From: Chloroflexota bacterium
GTDB taxonomy: Bacteria > Chloroflexota > Anaerolineae > Anaerolineales > Villigracilaceae
Direction: 5' to 3'
DNA: 64,000 nt
Assembly: GCA_024434165.1 (NCBI GenBank)
Contig: QMIW01000004.1
Location: 1-64,000, forward strand
Shown: in pieces, positions 16,513-25,115 of the stretch
Numbering within the stretch: the first letter of the stretch is position 1
Layout of the letters: each line of letters starts with the position of its first letter
Notes under the pieces: generated by a model
What the model saw: only the letters and a program-made list of their open reading frames with translations
Database searches by the model: none
What the model was told of the DNA's origin: nothing
Position numbers and translations under genes: made by a program

Positions 16513-17964
16513 TTACGGACGCGGTCCGCTGAAATCAACAAAAAACGGCGGCGGCTGGATTCCCTCCACACAGGCGGTATCCAACCCTTCGGTCGAGGCG
16601 CTCTCGATAAAGTCCTTGAACAGGTTGATGCTGCATCGGCTGGAAAGGTTGCCGTGCCCCATGCCGGAAAACACAAGATGGAGTTCATTGGTGAGGCTTT
16701 CGGCGACCTTCCCGGCATGCCAGGGCGGTGTGATGGGATCCGCCTCACCGGAAAGAAGCAGCGCTGGAACGTCCGAAACGACCGGTTCGCGGAACTCAGG
16801 CGAGACCACGCCCTTCTCCCATTCCGCGCAAACCGCTGCAAAATCCACCGTGCGGTCCACAAAAACGCTTTGCTCGGCGCGTTTTGCGGCTTCAGAAGCG
16901 GAAATCAGCGGCGCATCTTCCGTGCAGGTGACGGCATAAAACATGCCGTCGTACAGCCCCGCATTCACCAAAAACGCCTGTGAGATCAACGGGACATAAT
17001 TTTCATCCGCGTATGCTTCATGGATGGAAAGCGGCAGTGTGGCGACAAGGTCCGGCACGTAAAGCGTGTTGAAAACCATGTTGGTAATCATCCGGCGTGT
17101 GACGGTCAATTCGAGCGGTTTGTTCGTCAACGGGTGCGGGATGGTGATCTCCACCGTGGATTCCTCCACGCGCGCGAGAAGCTGTTCGAACTCGCTTCTC
17201 AACCGGGGGAAGGTCGTCTTGCAGGCTTCATCCGCTTCACAGCGCGCAAAGAACTGCTCGAGCGCAGCCTGCCCATCCCCCGCCGCATCCATGAACATGA
17301 CAAATCCCGGGTCTACGACCGCATCGAGCGTCACCGTGCGGACGCGCTCCGGGAACATGCGCAGGTAGACAAGCGCGGCGCGCGTCCCATAGGATGCGCC
17401 GTAAAGATTGACGGTCTCGTATCCCAGGGCGGCGCGCACCTCATCCAAATCCATCATGGCGATTTCGGTGGTGTAAAAACGAAGATCGGCATCGAGCGTT
17501 TTGGGGCAGGTTTTGAGTTTGGCAAGCGCCTGTTCTTCGGTCAGCGATTCGTCTTCGGGACCGAGGCAGCGCAGCGGATTCGATTTGCCCGTCCCGCGCT
17601 GATCCACCAGCACAATGTCGCGGTCTTCATGGATTCGAGTCATCAGCGGAATCATGGCGGGGAACGTCTCGATCGCAGATTGACCGGGACCGCCAGCCAG
17701 CAAAAAGAGCGGGTCCGGTTCGGGGTCACGTTTGATGGCGGGAATGACCGCCACCCGCAACTCGATTTGCCGCCCGGCGGGGTTGGAACGATCTTCCGGC
17801 ACGGTCAATGTGCCGCAGCGCGCATCCACCTGGTTGCCGGCGGGCGAAGTCAGGGCGCAATCTTCCAGTGTAAGGGAACTCTCGGGAACAGCAGTCAGGT
17901 TTCGGGTCGAGCACGAAGCGGAAACCGTCAGGAGGAAAAGAAAAACGCAGCAGTATCGTCTCAT
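16513..17964 (-). CDS. Secreted alpha/beta-hydrolase, S33/TAP-like peptidase lipoprotein
   Basis: Probable exported peptidase acting on short peptides. It has 483 residues from the ATG at 17964: signal peptide YCCVFLFLLTVSASC with a lipobox-like SASC around residue 18. Alpha/beta-hydrolase motifs: oxyanion region LLAGGPGQSA around 87, nucleophile elbow GASYGTRAAL around 190, acid in SGEADPITPPW around 405, and His in SGMGHGNLSSRC around 435, with the TAP-like C-terminal domain. A TATAAT at 18007-18012 (minus) would start transcription downstream of the longer alternative ATG at 18006, which supports the chosen start. Confidence 0.85.
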   Translation of the reverse strand: MRRYCCVFLFLLTVSASCSTRNLTAVPESSLTLEDCALTSPAGNQVDARCGTLTVPEDRSNPAGRQIELRVAVIPAIKRDPEPDPLFLLAGGPGQSAIETFPAMIPLMTRIHEDRDIVLVDQRGTGKSNPLRCLGPEDESLTEEQALAKLKTCPKTLDADLRFYTTEIAMMDLDEVRAALGYETVNLYGASYGTRAALVYLRMFPERVRTVTLDAVVDPGFVMFMDAAGDGQAALEQFFARCEADEACKTTFPRLRSEFEQLLARVEESTVEITIPHPLTNKPLELTVTRRMITNMVFNTLYVPDLVATLPLSIHEAYADENYVPLISQAFLVNAGLYDGMFYAVTCTEDAPLISASEAAKRAEQSVFVDRTVDFAAVCAEWEKGVVSPEFREPVVSDVPALLLSGEADPITPPWHAGKVAESLTNELHLVFSGMGHGNLSSRCSINLFKDFIESASTEGLDTACVEGIQPPPFFVDFSGPRP

Positions 17965-18066
17965 GGCTTTTATCGTAAAGAATGGTGTCGAATCACCCAC
18001 CGGCATATTATATTCGCAATATCATTCGTCGTCTTGTCCATAACAAAAATCCGGCATGCGTTTCCC

Positions 18067-18095
18067 TTGACACATCCGCAGCCCTGCCATAGAAT
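18067..18095 (+). promoter_or_regulatory. lysC promoter
   Basis: TTGACA (18067-18072), a 17-base spacer, and TAGAAT (18090-18095). Predicted transcription start near 18102, about 32 bases before the leader peptide. Confidence 0.85.
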
Positions 18096-18133
18096 ACCGC
18101 CCAATTATGTACAGCCAAGCGGCTCACTTCACC

Positions 18134-18193
18134 ATGACCATGACCACCACCTCCGGTACACACCGCGAGGCATTTGTGCATGGGATGAAGTAA
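18134..18193 (+). CDS. lysC leader peptide (19 aa, Thr-rich)
   Basis: Short regulatory peptide beginning MTMTTTSGT and ending VHGMK, with five Thr and three Met including the start. Thr codons occupy positions 2, 4, 5, 6 and 9. Codons 10-13 (bases 18163-18171, CCGCGAGGC) can pair with GCCTCACGG (18223-18231) in the terminator 5' arm, with eight of nine pairs. A ribosome stalled on the Thr codons would leave this strand free, so an antiterminator forms. Threonine and methionine are both end products of the aspartokinase pathway. Upstream ribosome-binding sequence is weak. Confidence 0.8.
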   Translation: MTMTTTSGTHREAFVHGMK

Positions 18194-18220
18194 CCGAAAC
18201 AGGGTTAATCAAAACACACA

Positions 18221-18248
18221 ACGCCTCACGGAAACGTGGGGCGTTTTT
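18221..18248 (+). terminator. Attenuator terminator upstream of lysC
   Basis: ACGCCTCACG pairs with CGTGGGGCGT (ten pairs including one G-U) around a GAAA tetraloop, followed by TTTTT. It lies 27 bases after the leader-peptide stop and 63 bases before lysC. Confidence 0.88.
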
Positions 18249-18310
18249 GTTACCCCACCCCCGACCCCTCCCCATCACGAAGTAATGGGAGGGGAGCGAA
18301 GGAGAAGACT

Positions 18311-19732
18311 ATGTCAAAAACACTTGTCATGAAATTTGGAGGCACGTCCGTCGGGTCGGCGGAGGCGCTGGTTGGCGCGCGGCAGATCATTCGGGATGCG
18401 AAAGCGGGTTGGGATCGCGTCGTGGTAGTGACCTCCGCCATGTCTGGCGTGACGAATCTGCTATTGGACTCTGCCGCCTCTGCTTCGCACGGGAGAGTTG
18501 ATTCGTTACCCCAAGCCGAATCCACGCTGAGAGCCAAACACTTCGCCGCCGCGGACGCGTTGCTCAAGGATGAAAGCCTGCGTGAGGCAACGAAATCTGA
18601 AATCAATTCTCTAATTCTCGCCCTCGTGAATCTTTGCAATGCGATTGCCGTGCTCGGCGAAGCCAGCCCACGCGCGCTCGACGCGGTTGCGTCACTGGGC
18701 GAACGGATGAGCGTCCGCTTGCTGGCGGCGGTGCTCAATGATGCGGGAGTCAAAGCCCAGGCGATAGAAGCCAGTGAATTCGTCGTCACGAACGCGCATT
18801 TTCAGAATGCGCATCCTGATTTCAAAGTCACGACCGAAAAGACGCGGGCGGCATTGAATCCCTTGCTGGATGCAGGTATTATTCCCATCACCACCGGTTT
18901 TATCGGCGCGACGCCTGAAGGCGTCATTACCACGCTGGGACGCGGTGGCAGTGACTATTCCGCGGCGATCATCGGCTCCGTGCTCCCCGCCGATGAGGTC
19001 TGGATCTGGACCGACGTGGACGGCGTGATGACGACCGATCCGCGCATCGTGAAGGACGCGCAAACACTGCCTGAGATCAGTTACAGCGAAATCGCCGAAC
19101 TCGCCTATTACGGCGCAAAAGTCTTGCATCCGAAGACCATTCGTCCTGTGGTGGAGGCGGGCATCGGGCTGAGGATTTGCAACACGTTCAACCCCTCCCA
19201 CCCCGGCACGCGCCTCACCGCTAATGGCAAATCCAACGGCAAACCGGTTAACGGGCAGGTCGTCAAAGCCGTGACCGCCATCCGCAGGCAGAGATTGGTG
19301 ACCATCGAAGGGCGCGGTATGCTCGGTGTCCCCGGCGTGGCGGCGCGGGCGTTCGGCGCGGTTGCTTCCACAGGTACGAGCGTTCCGTTGATTACGCAAG
19401 CCTCGTCGGAGCAGTCCATTTGCTTCGCTGTGCCGTCTGAAACCGCTCCGTCCGTGCTGGAGGCGCTGGAAAGCGCCTTTGTCCATGAAATCGAAGACGA
19501 CGACATTGACCGCGTCTGGTCCACGGACGATATTTCGATCATCACGGTCGTCGGCGCAGGGATGCGTCACACGCCCGGTGTGGCGGGGAAAGTCTTCAGT
19601 CAACTCGGGAACAACGGCGTCAACGTGCTCGCCATCGCGCAGGGATCATCGGAGGTATCCATCAGTCTCGTCGTGGACGCGGCGGATACGGAGAACGCGG
19701 TCAAGACGCTGCATCAGTTAATTGTGAACTAA
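18311..19732 (+). CDS. lysC: Aspartokinase
   Basis: Phosphorylates aspartate, first step to Lys, Thr, Met and Ile. It has 473 residues, monofunctional. N-terminal kinase domain with VMKFGGTSVGSAEA at the start, TTLGRGGSDYSAA around residue 210, and EISYSEIAELAYYGAKVLHP around 255; two ACT domains follow from about 320 (LVTIEGRGMLGVPGVAARAF, then ISIITVVGAGMRHTPGVAGK), which usually bind Lys or Thr. The ATG at 18311 has AAGGAG six bases upstream. No fused homoserine dehydrogenase. Control by the attenuator just upstream is likely. Confidence 0.95.
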   Translation: MSKTLVMKFGGTSVGSAEALVGARQIIRDAKAGWDRVVVVTSAMSGVTNLLLDSAASASHGRVDSLPQAESTLRAKHFAAADALLKDESLREATKSEINSLILALVNLCNAIAVLGEASPRALDAVASLGERMSVRLLAAVLNDAGVKAQAIEASEFVVTNAHFQNAHPDFKVTTEKTRAALNPLLDAGIIPITTGFIGATPEGVITTLGRGGSDYSAAIIGSVLPADEVWIWTDVDGVMTTDPRIVKDAQTLPEISYSEIAELAYYGAKVLHPKTIRPVVEAGIGLRICNTFNPSHPGTRLTANGKSNGKPVNGQVVKAVTAIRRQRLVTIEGRGMLGVPGVAARAFGAVASTGTSVPLITQASSEQSICFAVPSETAPSVLEALESAFVHEIEDDDIDRVWSTDDISIITVVGAGMRHTPGVAGKVFSQLGNNGVNVLAIAQGSSEVSISLVVDAADTENAVKTLHQLIVN

Positions 19733-19735
19733 CCC

Positions 19736-19826
19736 GTCATTGCGAGGAGGACGTAGTCCGACGAAGCAATCCCCAATATGGTGGTGGAGATTGCTTCGGG
19801 CGGAAGAGCACCGCCCTCGCAATGAC
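19736..19826. repeat. Palindromic element, GTCATTGCGAGG family, copy f
   Basis: Starts GTCATTGCGAGGAG, inner arms CGAAGCAATCCCC and GGAGATTGCTTCG, ends CCTCGCAATGAC. Lies between lysC and asd. Confidence 0.85.
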
Positions 19827-19853
19827 GGAAAAAATCCAAAAGGAGAAATCATC

Positions 19854-20957
19854 ATGCCCTCATCCCCCATCCCCGTAGCCGTGCTCGGCGCGACCGGTTC
19901 CGTCGGTCAACGATTTATTTCGTTGCTGGATAACCATCCCTGGTTCAAGGTCGTGGCGCTGGCCGCCTCCGATCGCTCGGTGGGACAAAAATATTCATCC
20001 GCCGCGCGCTGGGTGCTGGATGTGCCTATGCCTGACTATGCCAAAGATATGATCGTCGTCCCCGCCACCACCGAGGCCGTGCAAGCGCAGATCGTTTTCT
20101 CGGCGTTGCACACGGAGGTGGCTAACGAACTCGAACCACAATTCGCCAAAGCCGGTGCGGCGGTCTGCTCGAACGCCTCCTCGTATCGGCGCGCGGAGGA
20201 TGTCCCGCTGCTGCTCCCTGAGATCAACGCCGATCACATCCATCTCGTCAAACAACAGCGCAAGAACCGAGGCTGGAGCGGGTGCATCGTCACGAATCCG
20301 AACTGCACGAGCACAGGTCTTACGATTGCGCTCAAGGCGCTCGATGAGGCGTTCGGCGTGAAGAAGGTGTTCGCGGTCTCGCTGCAAGCGCTTTCGGGCG
20401 CGGGCTATCCCGGCGTCCCTTCGCTGGACATCATGGACAACATCATCCCCAACGTCGCCAACGGCGGCGAAGAGGAAAAAGTGGAATGGGAGCCGCGCAA
20501 GATGCTGGGCAAATATATAGAAATGCTCGAGCCGCCGTCCTCGGCAGCGGGGACGCCGCCGGGAGCATATATAGAATTGGCGGATATCAAATTCAGCGTG
20601 CACACGAATCGCGTGGCGGTGATTGACGGACATACCGTCTGCGCGAGCGTGGAGTTGGCGCGTCCCACCGACCCGGCAACTGCGGAGGCGGTTCTACGTG
20701 CCTTTGCTACCCCGCCGTCAGCCAGGGAACTGCCCTCGTCACCGCGACCCGTCATCTCGGTCAGGGAAGAAGCGGATCGTCCTCAGCCGCGCCTCGACCG
20801 CTTGACCGGAAATGGCATGACGACAGTCGTAGGCAGATTAAGACGCGATCCAATTCTTGATCTTAAGTTTGTCGTTTTGTCGCACAACACGATTCGCGGC
20901 GCGGCAGGCGCGTCCATTTACAACGCGGAGTTGTTGGTGAATGAAAATTTGTTGTAA
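19854..20957 (+). CDS. asd: Aspartate-semialdehyde dehydrogenase, carrying an in-frame repeat insertion
   Basis: NADP-dependent reduction of aspartyl phosphate, the step after LysC. It has 367 residues. [14 protein letters not shown] at the start, catalytic Cys in [12 protein letters not shown] around residue 148, and [14 protein letters not shown] around 182; the layout matches the archaeal/fungal-type class. The ATG at 19854 has AAGGAG upstream; the frame above it is repeat text. Residues about 220-238 ([17 protein letters not shown]) come from a 54-base in-frame insertion bounded by ATATATAGAA direct repeats, at a surface loop position just after [14 protein letters not shown]. Confidence 0.93.
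   Translation: MPSSPIPVAVLGATGSVGQRFISLLDNHPWFKVVALAASDRSVGQKYSSAARWVLDVPMPDYAKDMIVVPATTEAVQAQIVFSALHTEVANELEPQFAKAGAAVCSNASSYRRAEDVPLLLPEINADHIHLVKQQRKNRGWSGCIVTNPNCTSTGLTIALKALDEAFGVKKVFAVSLQALSGAGYPGVPSLDIMDNIIPNVANGGEEEKVEWEPRKMLGKYIEMLEPPSSAAGTPPGAYIELADIKFSVHTNRVAVIDGHTVCASVELARPTDPATAEAVLRAFATPPSARELPSSPRPVISVREEADRPQPRLDRLTGNGMTTVVGRLRRDPILDLKFVVLSHNTIRGAAGASIYNAELLVNENLL
20513..20576 (+). repeat. Palindromic element inside asd with 10-bp direct repeats
   Basis: Core 20523-20566 (44 bases) opens with ATGCTC and ends with GGAGC, with GC-rich complementary arms CCGCCGTCC and GGGGACGCCGCC. Identical ATATATAGAA lies on both sides (20513-20522 and 20567-20576), as expected for a target-site duplication. 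The period is 54 bases, so the frame is kept. A close copy of the core lies at 60359-60401. Confidence 0.85.
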
Positions 20958-20963
20958 GCCGGG

Positions 20964-20992
20964 TTGACAACCTGACCCACCGGTGATATAAC
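20964..20992 (+). promoter_or_regulatory. metY-metA promoter
   Basis: TTGACA (20964-20969), a 17-base spacer, and TATAAC (20987-20992). Predicted start near 21000, about 16 bases before the riboswitch P1 stem. Confidence 0.85.
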
Positions 20993-21015
20993 CCGCCGCT
21001 AACAATCAAATACTC

Positions 21016-21214
21016 GCTCTTATCCAGAGAGGCGGAGGGACCGACCCTGTGAAGCCTCGGCAACCGGTGTTAGTCACATAGTCGAATAGTCAGTTGGTCA
21101 GATAGTCAAAAGCGACTAAAGACCATGCGACCAAATGACTATCAGACTAAACATACGGTGCCAATTTCGGCAAATAAGAATGGCAATGCCATTCATTATC
21201 TGGAAGATGAGAGG
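21016..21214 (+). promoter_or_regulatory. SAM-I (S-box) riboswitch with enlarged P3 arm
   Basis: Conserved blocks appear in the right order: CTCTTATCCAGAGAGGCGGA, GGGACCGACCCTGTGAAGCC, CGGCAACC, GGTGCCAATTTCGGCA, a P4-like hairpin AATGGCAATGCCATT, then TTATCTGGAAGATGAGAG closing P1. Between GGCAACC and GGTGCC there are 91 bases (21066-21156), far longer than usual; they consist of mirrored ATAGTC / GACTAT repeat units that extend P3 as a hairpin. A terminator follows, so high SAM should stop transcription of metY-metA. Confidence 0.93.
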
Positions 21215-21233
21215 ATGGTATGTATCTTTCATT

Positions 21234-21266
21234 ACCTCTTCTTGTACTTTCAGAAGAGGTTTTTTA
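21234..21266 (+). terminator. Riboswitch expression-platform terminator
   Basis: ACCTCTTCT pairs with AGAAGAGGT, nine-base loop, then TTTTTT. It lies 20 bases after the P1 3' strand. Confidence 0.9.
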
Positions 21267-21268
21267 TT

Positions 21269-21303
21269 CCCCCTCTCCCTTCGGGAGAGGGCTGGGGTGA
21301 GGG
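21269..21303. repeat. Spacer repeat of CCCTCTCCC...GGGAGAGGG type, short copy
   Basis: CCCCCTCTCCC, TTC, GGGAGAGGGCTGGGGTGAGGG. Longer relatives lie at 29554-29625, 42530-42601 and 54424-54495. Confidence 0.6.
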
Positions 21304-21346
21304 ATCTCTTCTGACGGGCGGGTACATCACACTCAAGGAGAGTCTC

Positions 21347-22633
21347 ATGCTCAAAACAACAGAACGTCAATTTGGTTTCACCACCCGGCAGCTGCACGCG
21401 GGCTACGAGCCCGACGCGGTGACCGGCAGCCGCGCCGCGCCGATCTACCTGACCACCGCCTACGACCTGCAAAGCACGGACCGCGCCGCGCGTTTGTTCG
21501 CGTTGCAGGAGGCGGGCAACATCTACACGCGCATCGGCAACCCCACCTCGAATATTGTTGAAAAGAGAATCGCCGATCTGGAGGGCGGCATCGCCGCGCT
21601 GGAGGTGAGTTCGGGTCACGCCGCGCAGACCACCGCCATCTTTGCCATCTGCGAAGCGGGCGACCACATCGTTTCGTCGTCCAAGTTATACGGCGGAACG
21701 GTGAGCCAGTTCAAATACACCTTCCCGCGCCTGGGCATTGACGTGACCCTGGTGGACCCCTCCGACCCGGAGAATTTTCGCCGGGCGATCCAGCCGAACA
21801 CCAAATTGATCTTCGGCGAGACGGTCAGCAACCCGTTCGCAAATATCTTCCCGTTTGAAGAAGTAGCGCAGATCGCGGAGGAGTTCCGCCTCCCGCTGGT
21901 GATAGACAACACCGCCGCCACGCCGTACCTGTGCCGTCCGTTCGAGTGGGGTGCACACATCGTCACACATTCCACGTCCAAGTACATCGGCGGGCACGGC
22001 GCGACCATCGGCGGGGTGATCGTGGACAGCGGCAAGTTCAAGTGGGCGGGCAGCGAACGCCACAGGAATTTCAACACGCCCGACCCCTCGTATCACGATG
22101 TGGTGTACGCGGAGGATTTCGGTCCGCTGGCGTTCATCTCGAAGGCGCGCGCCGGCATTTTGCGCGACATTGGCGCCTGCCAGTCGCCGTTCAACTCGTG
22201 GGTCTTCATCCAGGGACTCGAAACCCTCTCCCTGCGCATGGACCGTCACGTGCGGAACGCGCAAGCCGTGGCGGAGTTTTTGGACGACCATCCCAAGGTC
22301 AACTGGGTGACGTATTCGGGTCTGCCCAGCCATCCCGATTACGCCCGCGCCAAAAAATATCTGCCCAAGGGACCGAGCGCGGTGCTGGGCTTCGGCGTCC
22401 AAGGCGGGCGTGAAGCGGGCGCGCGCTTCATTGACAACCTCAAACTGTTCACGCACGTCGCCAACTTCGGCGACGCCAAGTCGCTTGCGATTCATCCCGC
22501 CAGCACCACGCACTCGCAACTCTCCGATGAAGAACAAAAAGCCGCCGGCGTCAGCCCCGATTTCATCCGCTTGAGCATCGGTCTCGAAGATATCGAAGAT
22601 ATTCTCTGGGATCTGGATCAGGCGCTTTCGTAA
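21347..22633 (+). CDS. metY: O-acetylhomoserine sulfhydrylase
   Basis: PLP enzyme making homocysteine from O-acetylhomoserine and sulfide. It has 428 residues, typical length. Seen: FTTRQLHAGYEPD at the start, SGHAAQTTAIFAI around residue 90, VIDNTAATPYLCRPFEWGAHIV around 185, the PLP-lysine region TSKYIGGHGATIGG around 210, and ASTTHSQLSDEEQ near the end. The ATG at 21347 has AAGGAG upstream. First gene after the SAM riboswitch and followed 45 bases later by metA, so the pair makes direct-sulfhydrylation methionine synthesis. Confidence 0.95.
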   Translation: MLKTTERQFGFTTRQLHAGYEPDAVTGSRAAPIYLTTAYDLQSTDRAARLFALQEAGNIYTRIGNPTSNIVEKRIADLEGGIAALEVSSGHAAQTTAIFAICEAGDHIVSSSKLYGGTVSQFKYTFPRLGIDVTLVDPSDPENFRRAIQPNTKLIFGETVSNPFANIFPFEEVAQIAEEFRLPLVIDNTAATPYLCRPFEWGAHIVTHSTSKYIGGHGATIGGVIVDSGKFKWAGSERHRNFNTPDPSYHDVVYAEDFGPLAFISKARAGILRDIGACQSPFNSWVFIQGLETLSLRMDRHVRNAQAVAEFLDDHPKVNWVTYSGLPSHPDYARAKKYLPKGPSAVLGFGVQGGREAGARFIDNLKLFTHVANFGDAKSLAIHPASTTHSQLSDEEQKAAGVSPDFIRLSIGLEDIEDILWDLDQALS

Positions 22634-22639
22634 CATCAA

Positions 22640-22666
22640 GTAGGGGCGGGGTTACCCCGCTCCTAC
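22640..22666. repeat. Small palindrome GTAGGGGCGGGG...CCCCGCTCCTAC
   Basis: A 12-base imperfect inverted repeat around TTA, between metY and metA. A relative, GGGCGGGGAGACCCCGCCC, lies at 36188-36211 downstream of the aminotransferase gene. Confidence 0.6.
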
Positions 22667-22678
22667 AGGAATCATAAA

Positions 22679-23614
22679 ATGCCCGTAAAAATTCCCAACA
22701 CCCTCCCCGCCCGCGTCACGCTCGAACGCGAGAACATCTTTGTCATGGACGAAGAGCGCGCCATCCATCAGGATATCCGCGCCCTGCGCGTGGCGATTCT
22801 GAATCTCATGCCGACCAAGATCGCCACCGAGACGCAGCTTCTGCGCCTGCTCTCCAACTCCGCGCTTCAGGTGGAAGTCACGCTCCTCCATACCGCCACC
22901 TACGAATCCAAAAACACCGACGCCGATCATCTGCTCAATCACTACGCCACCTTCAACGAGGTGCGCGGCGAAAAGTTCGACGGTCTCATCGTCACCGGCG
23001 CGCCGGTGGAGCAGATGCCCTTCGAAGAAGTGGATTACTGGACGGAACTCACCCAAATCTTTGATTGGGCGGAGACCAACGTCGAATCAACTTTCTACAT
23101 TTGCTGGGGCGCGCAGGCGGGACTCTACCATCGCTATGGGATTCCGAAATATGACCTGCCCCGCAAGATGTTCGGAGTCTTCGAGCACCGCCTCTTAAAC
23201 CGGACCTCAAGCCTGCTGCGCGGCTTCGACGACATTTTCCTCGCCCCGCACTCCCGTCACACCGAGATCCGCCGCGCCGATGTGGAGAAGGTGAACGATC
23301 TGGATATCCTCGCCGAATCAGACGAAGCCGGACTCTACATCCTCGGCTCGAAGGACGGGCGTCACCTCTTCATCACCGGTCACTCGGAGTACGATCCGCT
23401 CACGCTCAAAGCCGAATACGACCGCGATGTCAACAAGGGATTACCGATTCACGTCCCCAAAAATTATTACCCCAACGATGACCCCAGTCAGCCTCCCACC
23501 GTCCGCTGGCGCGGGCATGCAAATCTGCTGTATTCAAACTGGCTGAATTATCACGTCTACCAGGTCACGCCATATGATGTGAATCAGATTCCTCGAACAA
23601 ATAGGGCGGGATAA
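22679..23614 (+). CDS. metA: Homoserine O-acyltransferase, MetA family, predicted acetyl-CoA type
   Basis: Activates homoserine for MetY. It has 311 residues. Seen: [20 protein letters not shown] at the start, [18 protein letters not shown] around 40, catalytic Cys in [16 protein letters not shown] around residue 142, FGVFEHRLL, and ITGHSEYDP around 236 with catalytic His and Glu. In the specificity loop the sequence is [16 protein letters not shown], with Glu where E. coli MetA has Gly; that Glu is the mark of acetyl-CoA users. This agrees with the O-acetylhomoserine enzyme next door. The stop lies in a small GGGCGGGAT palindrome. Confidence 0.93.
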   Translation: MPVKIPNTLPARVTLERENIFVMDEERAIHQDIRALRVAILNLMPTKIATETQLLRLLSNSALQVEVTLLHTATYESKNTDADHLLNHYATFNEVRGEKFDGLIVTGAPVEQMPFEEVDYWTELTQIFDWAETNVESTFYICWGAQAGLYHRYGIPKYDLPRKMFGVFEHRLLNRTSSLLRGFDDIFLAPHSRHTEIRRADVEKVNDLDILAESDEAGLYILGSKDGRHLFITGHSEYDPLTLKAEYDRDVNKGLPIHVPKNYYPNDDPSQPPTVRWRGHANLLYSNWLNYHVYQVTPYDVNQIPRTNRAG

Positions 23615-23740
23615 TATCCCGCCCTGCGAAACAATCGTTTATTTTCGAACCGGCTCATAGTCGCGCCGGATGGAAGGAGCCTGGATTCGGCCCATCGAAG
23701 CGGAAACAGCCATCCCGTCAAGGAAGAGGCGTTTGTCTTT

Positions 23741-24310
23741 TCAGGCAGGCTGATAGCGCTGATATACAACACCGGTCGGAAGCGCAGAGGATTCGATCAG
23801 TCTCAAATTGAGGCGCTTCCCCTCCGGGAACAATCGCTTGCCGCCGCCGAGCGCCAGCGGATAGACATGCAAAACGATTTCATCCACCAGGTCGTGTTCG
23901 ATCAATGCCTGAACCAGAACGCTGCTCCCATCCATGATGATGTTTTTGCCGGGCTGGCTTTTCAACTTGCGGACTTCCTCGATGACATTCCCGCGAATGA
24001 TGGACGAATCGCGCCAGGCATCTGCGGACTTCAACGTGGACGAAACGACATACTTCTTGAAGCCGTTGAACGGGTCTTCCGCAGGATTGGGATTGAACGC
24101 TTCACCATGACCCTGCCAGGTCTTTCGTCCCAGCAGCAGGGTATCGGCATCCGCAAAGATCTGACCGAAGTGGGCGCCAATCTCGTCATGCCAGTAAGGA
24201 AGTGTCCAACCGCCGTGCGCAAAACCGCCGTCGGTATCCTCCGTAGGGCTGCCCGGCGCCTGAATGACGCCATCCAACGTAATGAACTCGTGAACGATAA
24301 TTTTTCTCAT
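23741..24310 (-). CDS. Dihydrofolate reductase-like (RibD C-terminal domain) protein
   Basis: Small NADPH-type reductase fold, 189 residues: RKIIVHEFITLDGVIQAPG at the start, ADTLLLGRKTWQG around residue 55, then IIMDGSSVLVQAL around 126 and PLALGGGKRLFPEG around 152. This YyaP/YwjB-like family is common and mostly uncharacterised; true DHFR or riboflavin reductase activity should not be assumed. Start at ATG 24310 with AAGGAG upstream. First gene of the accessory block; an AraC-type regulator lies immediately upstream on the same strand. Confidence 0.85.
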   Translation of the reverse strand: MRKIIVHEFITLDGVIQAPGSPTEDTDGGFAHGGWTLPYWHDEIGAHFGQIFADADTLLLGRKTWQGHGEAFNPNPAEDPFNGFKKYVVSSTLKSADAWRDSSIIRGNVIEEVRKLKSQPGKNIIMDGSSVLVQALIEHDLVDEIVLHVYPLALGGGKRLFPEGKRLNLRLIESSALPTGVVYQRYQPA

Positions 24311-24385
24311 GGTTTCTCCTTTTGGTCATTAAAGTTGAACCCATCTTACCGGTTCAAGGAGATTACGTCTTGGAAAAAAACGACA

Positions 24386-25063
24386 TTATGTTGAACTGCC
24401 AGATTGGAGGATTTGGACCGGCGTCCGACCGTAATACCGCCTCAGCGAATTCGTGAGATGCGCCTGATCGAAGTATCCGGCTTGATGGGTCGCATCGAGA
24501 ATGGGAACTCCGCTTTGCAGCAACTCAACCGCCTTGCGCGCCCGTTCCACCTGTTGAATGGCTTTATAGGTCAGCCCGGTGACATGCAAAAAACGGCGCT
24601 GAATGGAACGCAGAGAAAGGTCATAAGATTTTCCGCGCAGTACATCGGCTACGAGTTGGTCGTGCGCAACCAACTCTTTGCGCATCAATCTCCCTATAAA
24701 CGTATCCATGTTATCAAAGGTCGGGAATTGCCATGTTTCCCCAAAAAACTGAAATGTATTTTTACCCGTCCCAGATAAATGGACCTCTTCGTCAACCAGT
24801 TTATATCCCGGCAGGTTCGGCATGAACGTGCCGTGTTTGAAAATGATCCCCAAAAATTCAGCATCTTCGGGAATGGGCGCTGGTGAGGCTTGCGTCTCCG
24901 GTCCGCGCAGGCTCAGGGTGATCTTTTCGCGTTGCTTGGTGACGACCATTTCCCATTGTGTGGTGGCATTCGAAATGAACGAACCGCCGCCCACACTGCG
25001 CGCCTGATAAATGGCATCCACAAAAGGAAGGTCAGAAGGTCGCGTATCGAGGTCTACTATCAT
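24386..25063 (-). CDS. AraC-family transcriptional regulator
   Basis: DNA-binding regulator, 225 residues. The N-terminal part (to about 130) is a ligand or oligomerisation domain with no recognised motif. The C-terminal 95 residues are a double helix-turn-helix: SLRSIQRRFLHVTGLTYKAIQQVERARKAVELL is followed by ILDATHQAGYFDQAHLTNSLRRYYGRTP, the AraC signature. It probably controls the reductase gene 75 bases downstream; no operator was identified. Confidence 0.85.
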   Translation of the reverse strand: MIVDLDTRPSDLPFVDAIYQARSVGGGSFISNATTQWEMVVTKQREKITLSLRGPETQASPAPIPEDAEFLGIIFKHGTFMPNLPGYKLVDEEVHLSGTGKNTFQFFGETWQFPTFDNMDTFIGRLMRKELVAHDQLVADVLRGKSYDLSLRSIQRRFLHVTGLTYKAIQQVERARKAVELLQSGVPILDATHQAGYFDQAHLTNSLRRYYGRTPVQILQSGSST

Positions 25064-25115
25064 CTAAAGATTTTCCTGCATACCGATAAGTGGCTTTTTA
25101 CTTCCAGCAAGAAGT

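Noticed and set aside
23601-23625. GGGCGGGATAATATCCCGCCC at the end of metA as a terminator
   Set aside because: A good hairpin, but no T-run follows; it may be a repeat or mRNA-end structure. Not called as a terminator.
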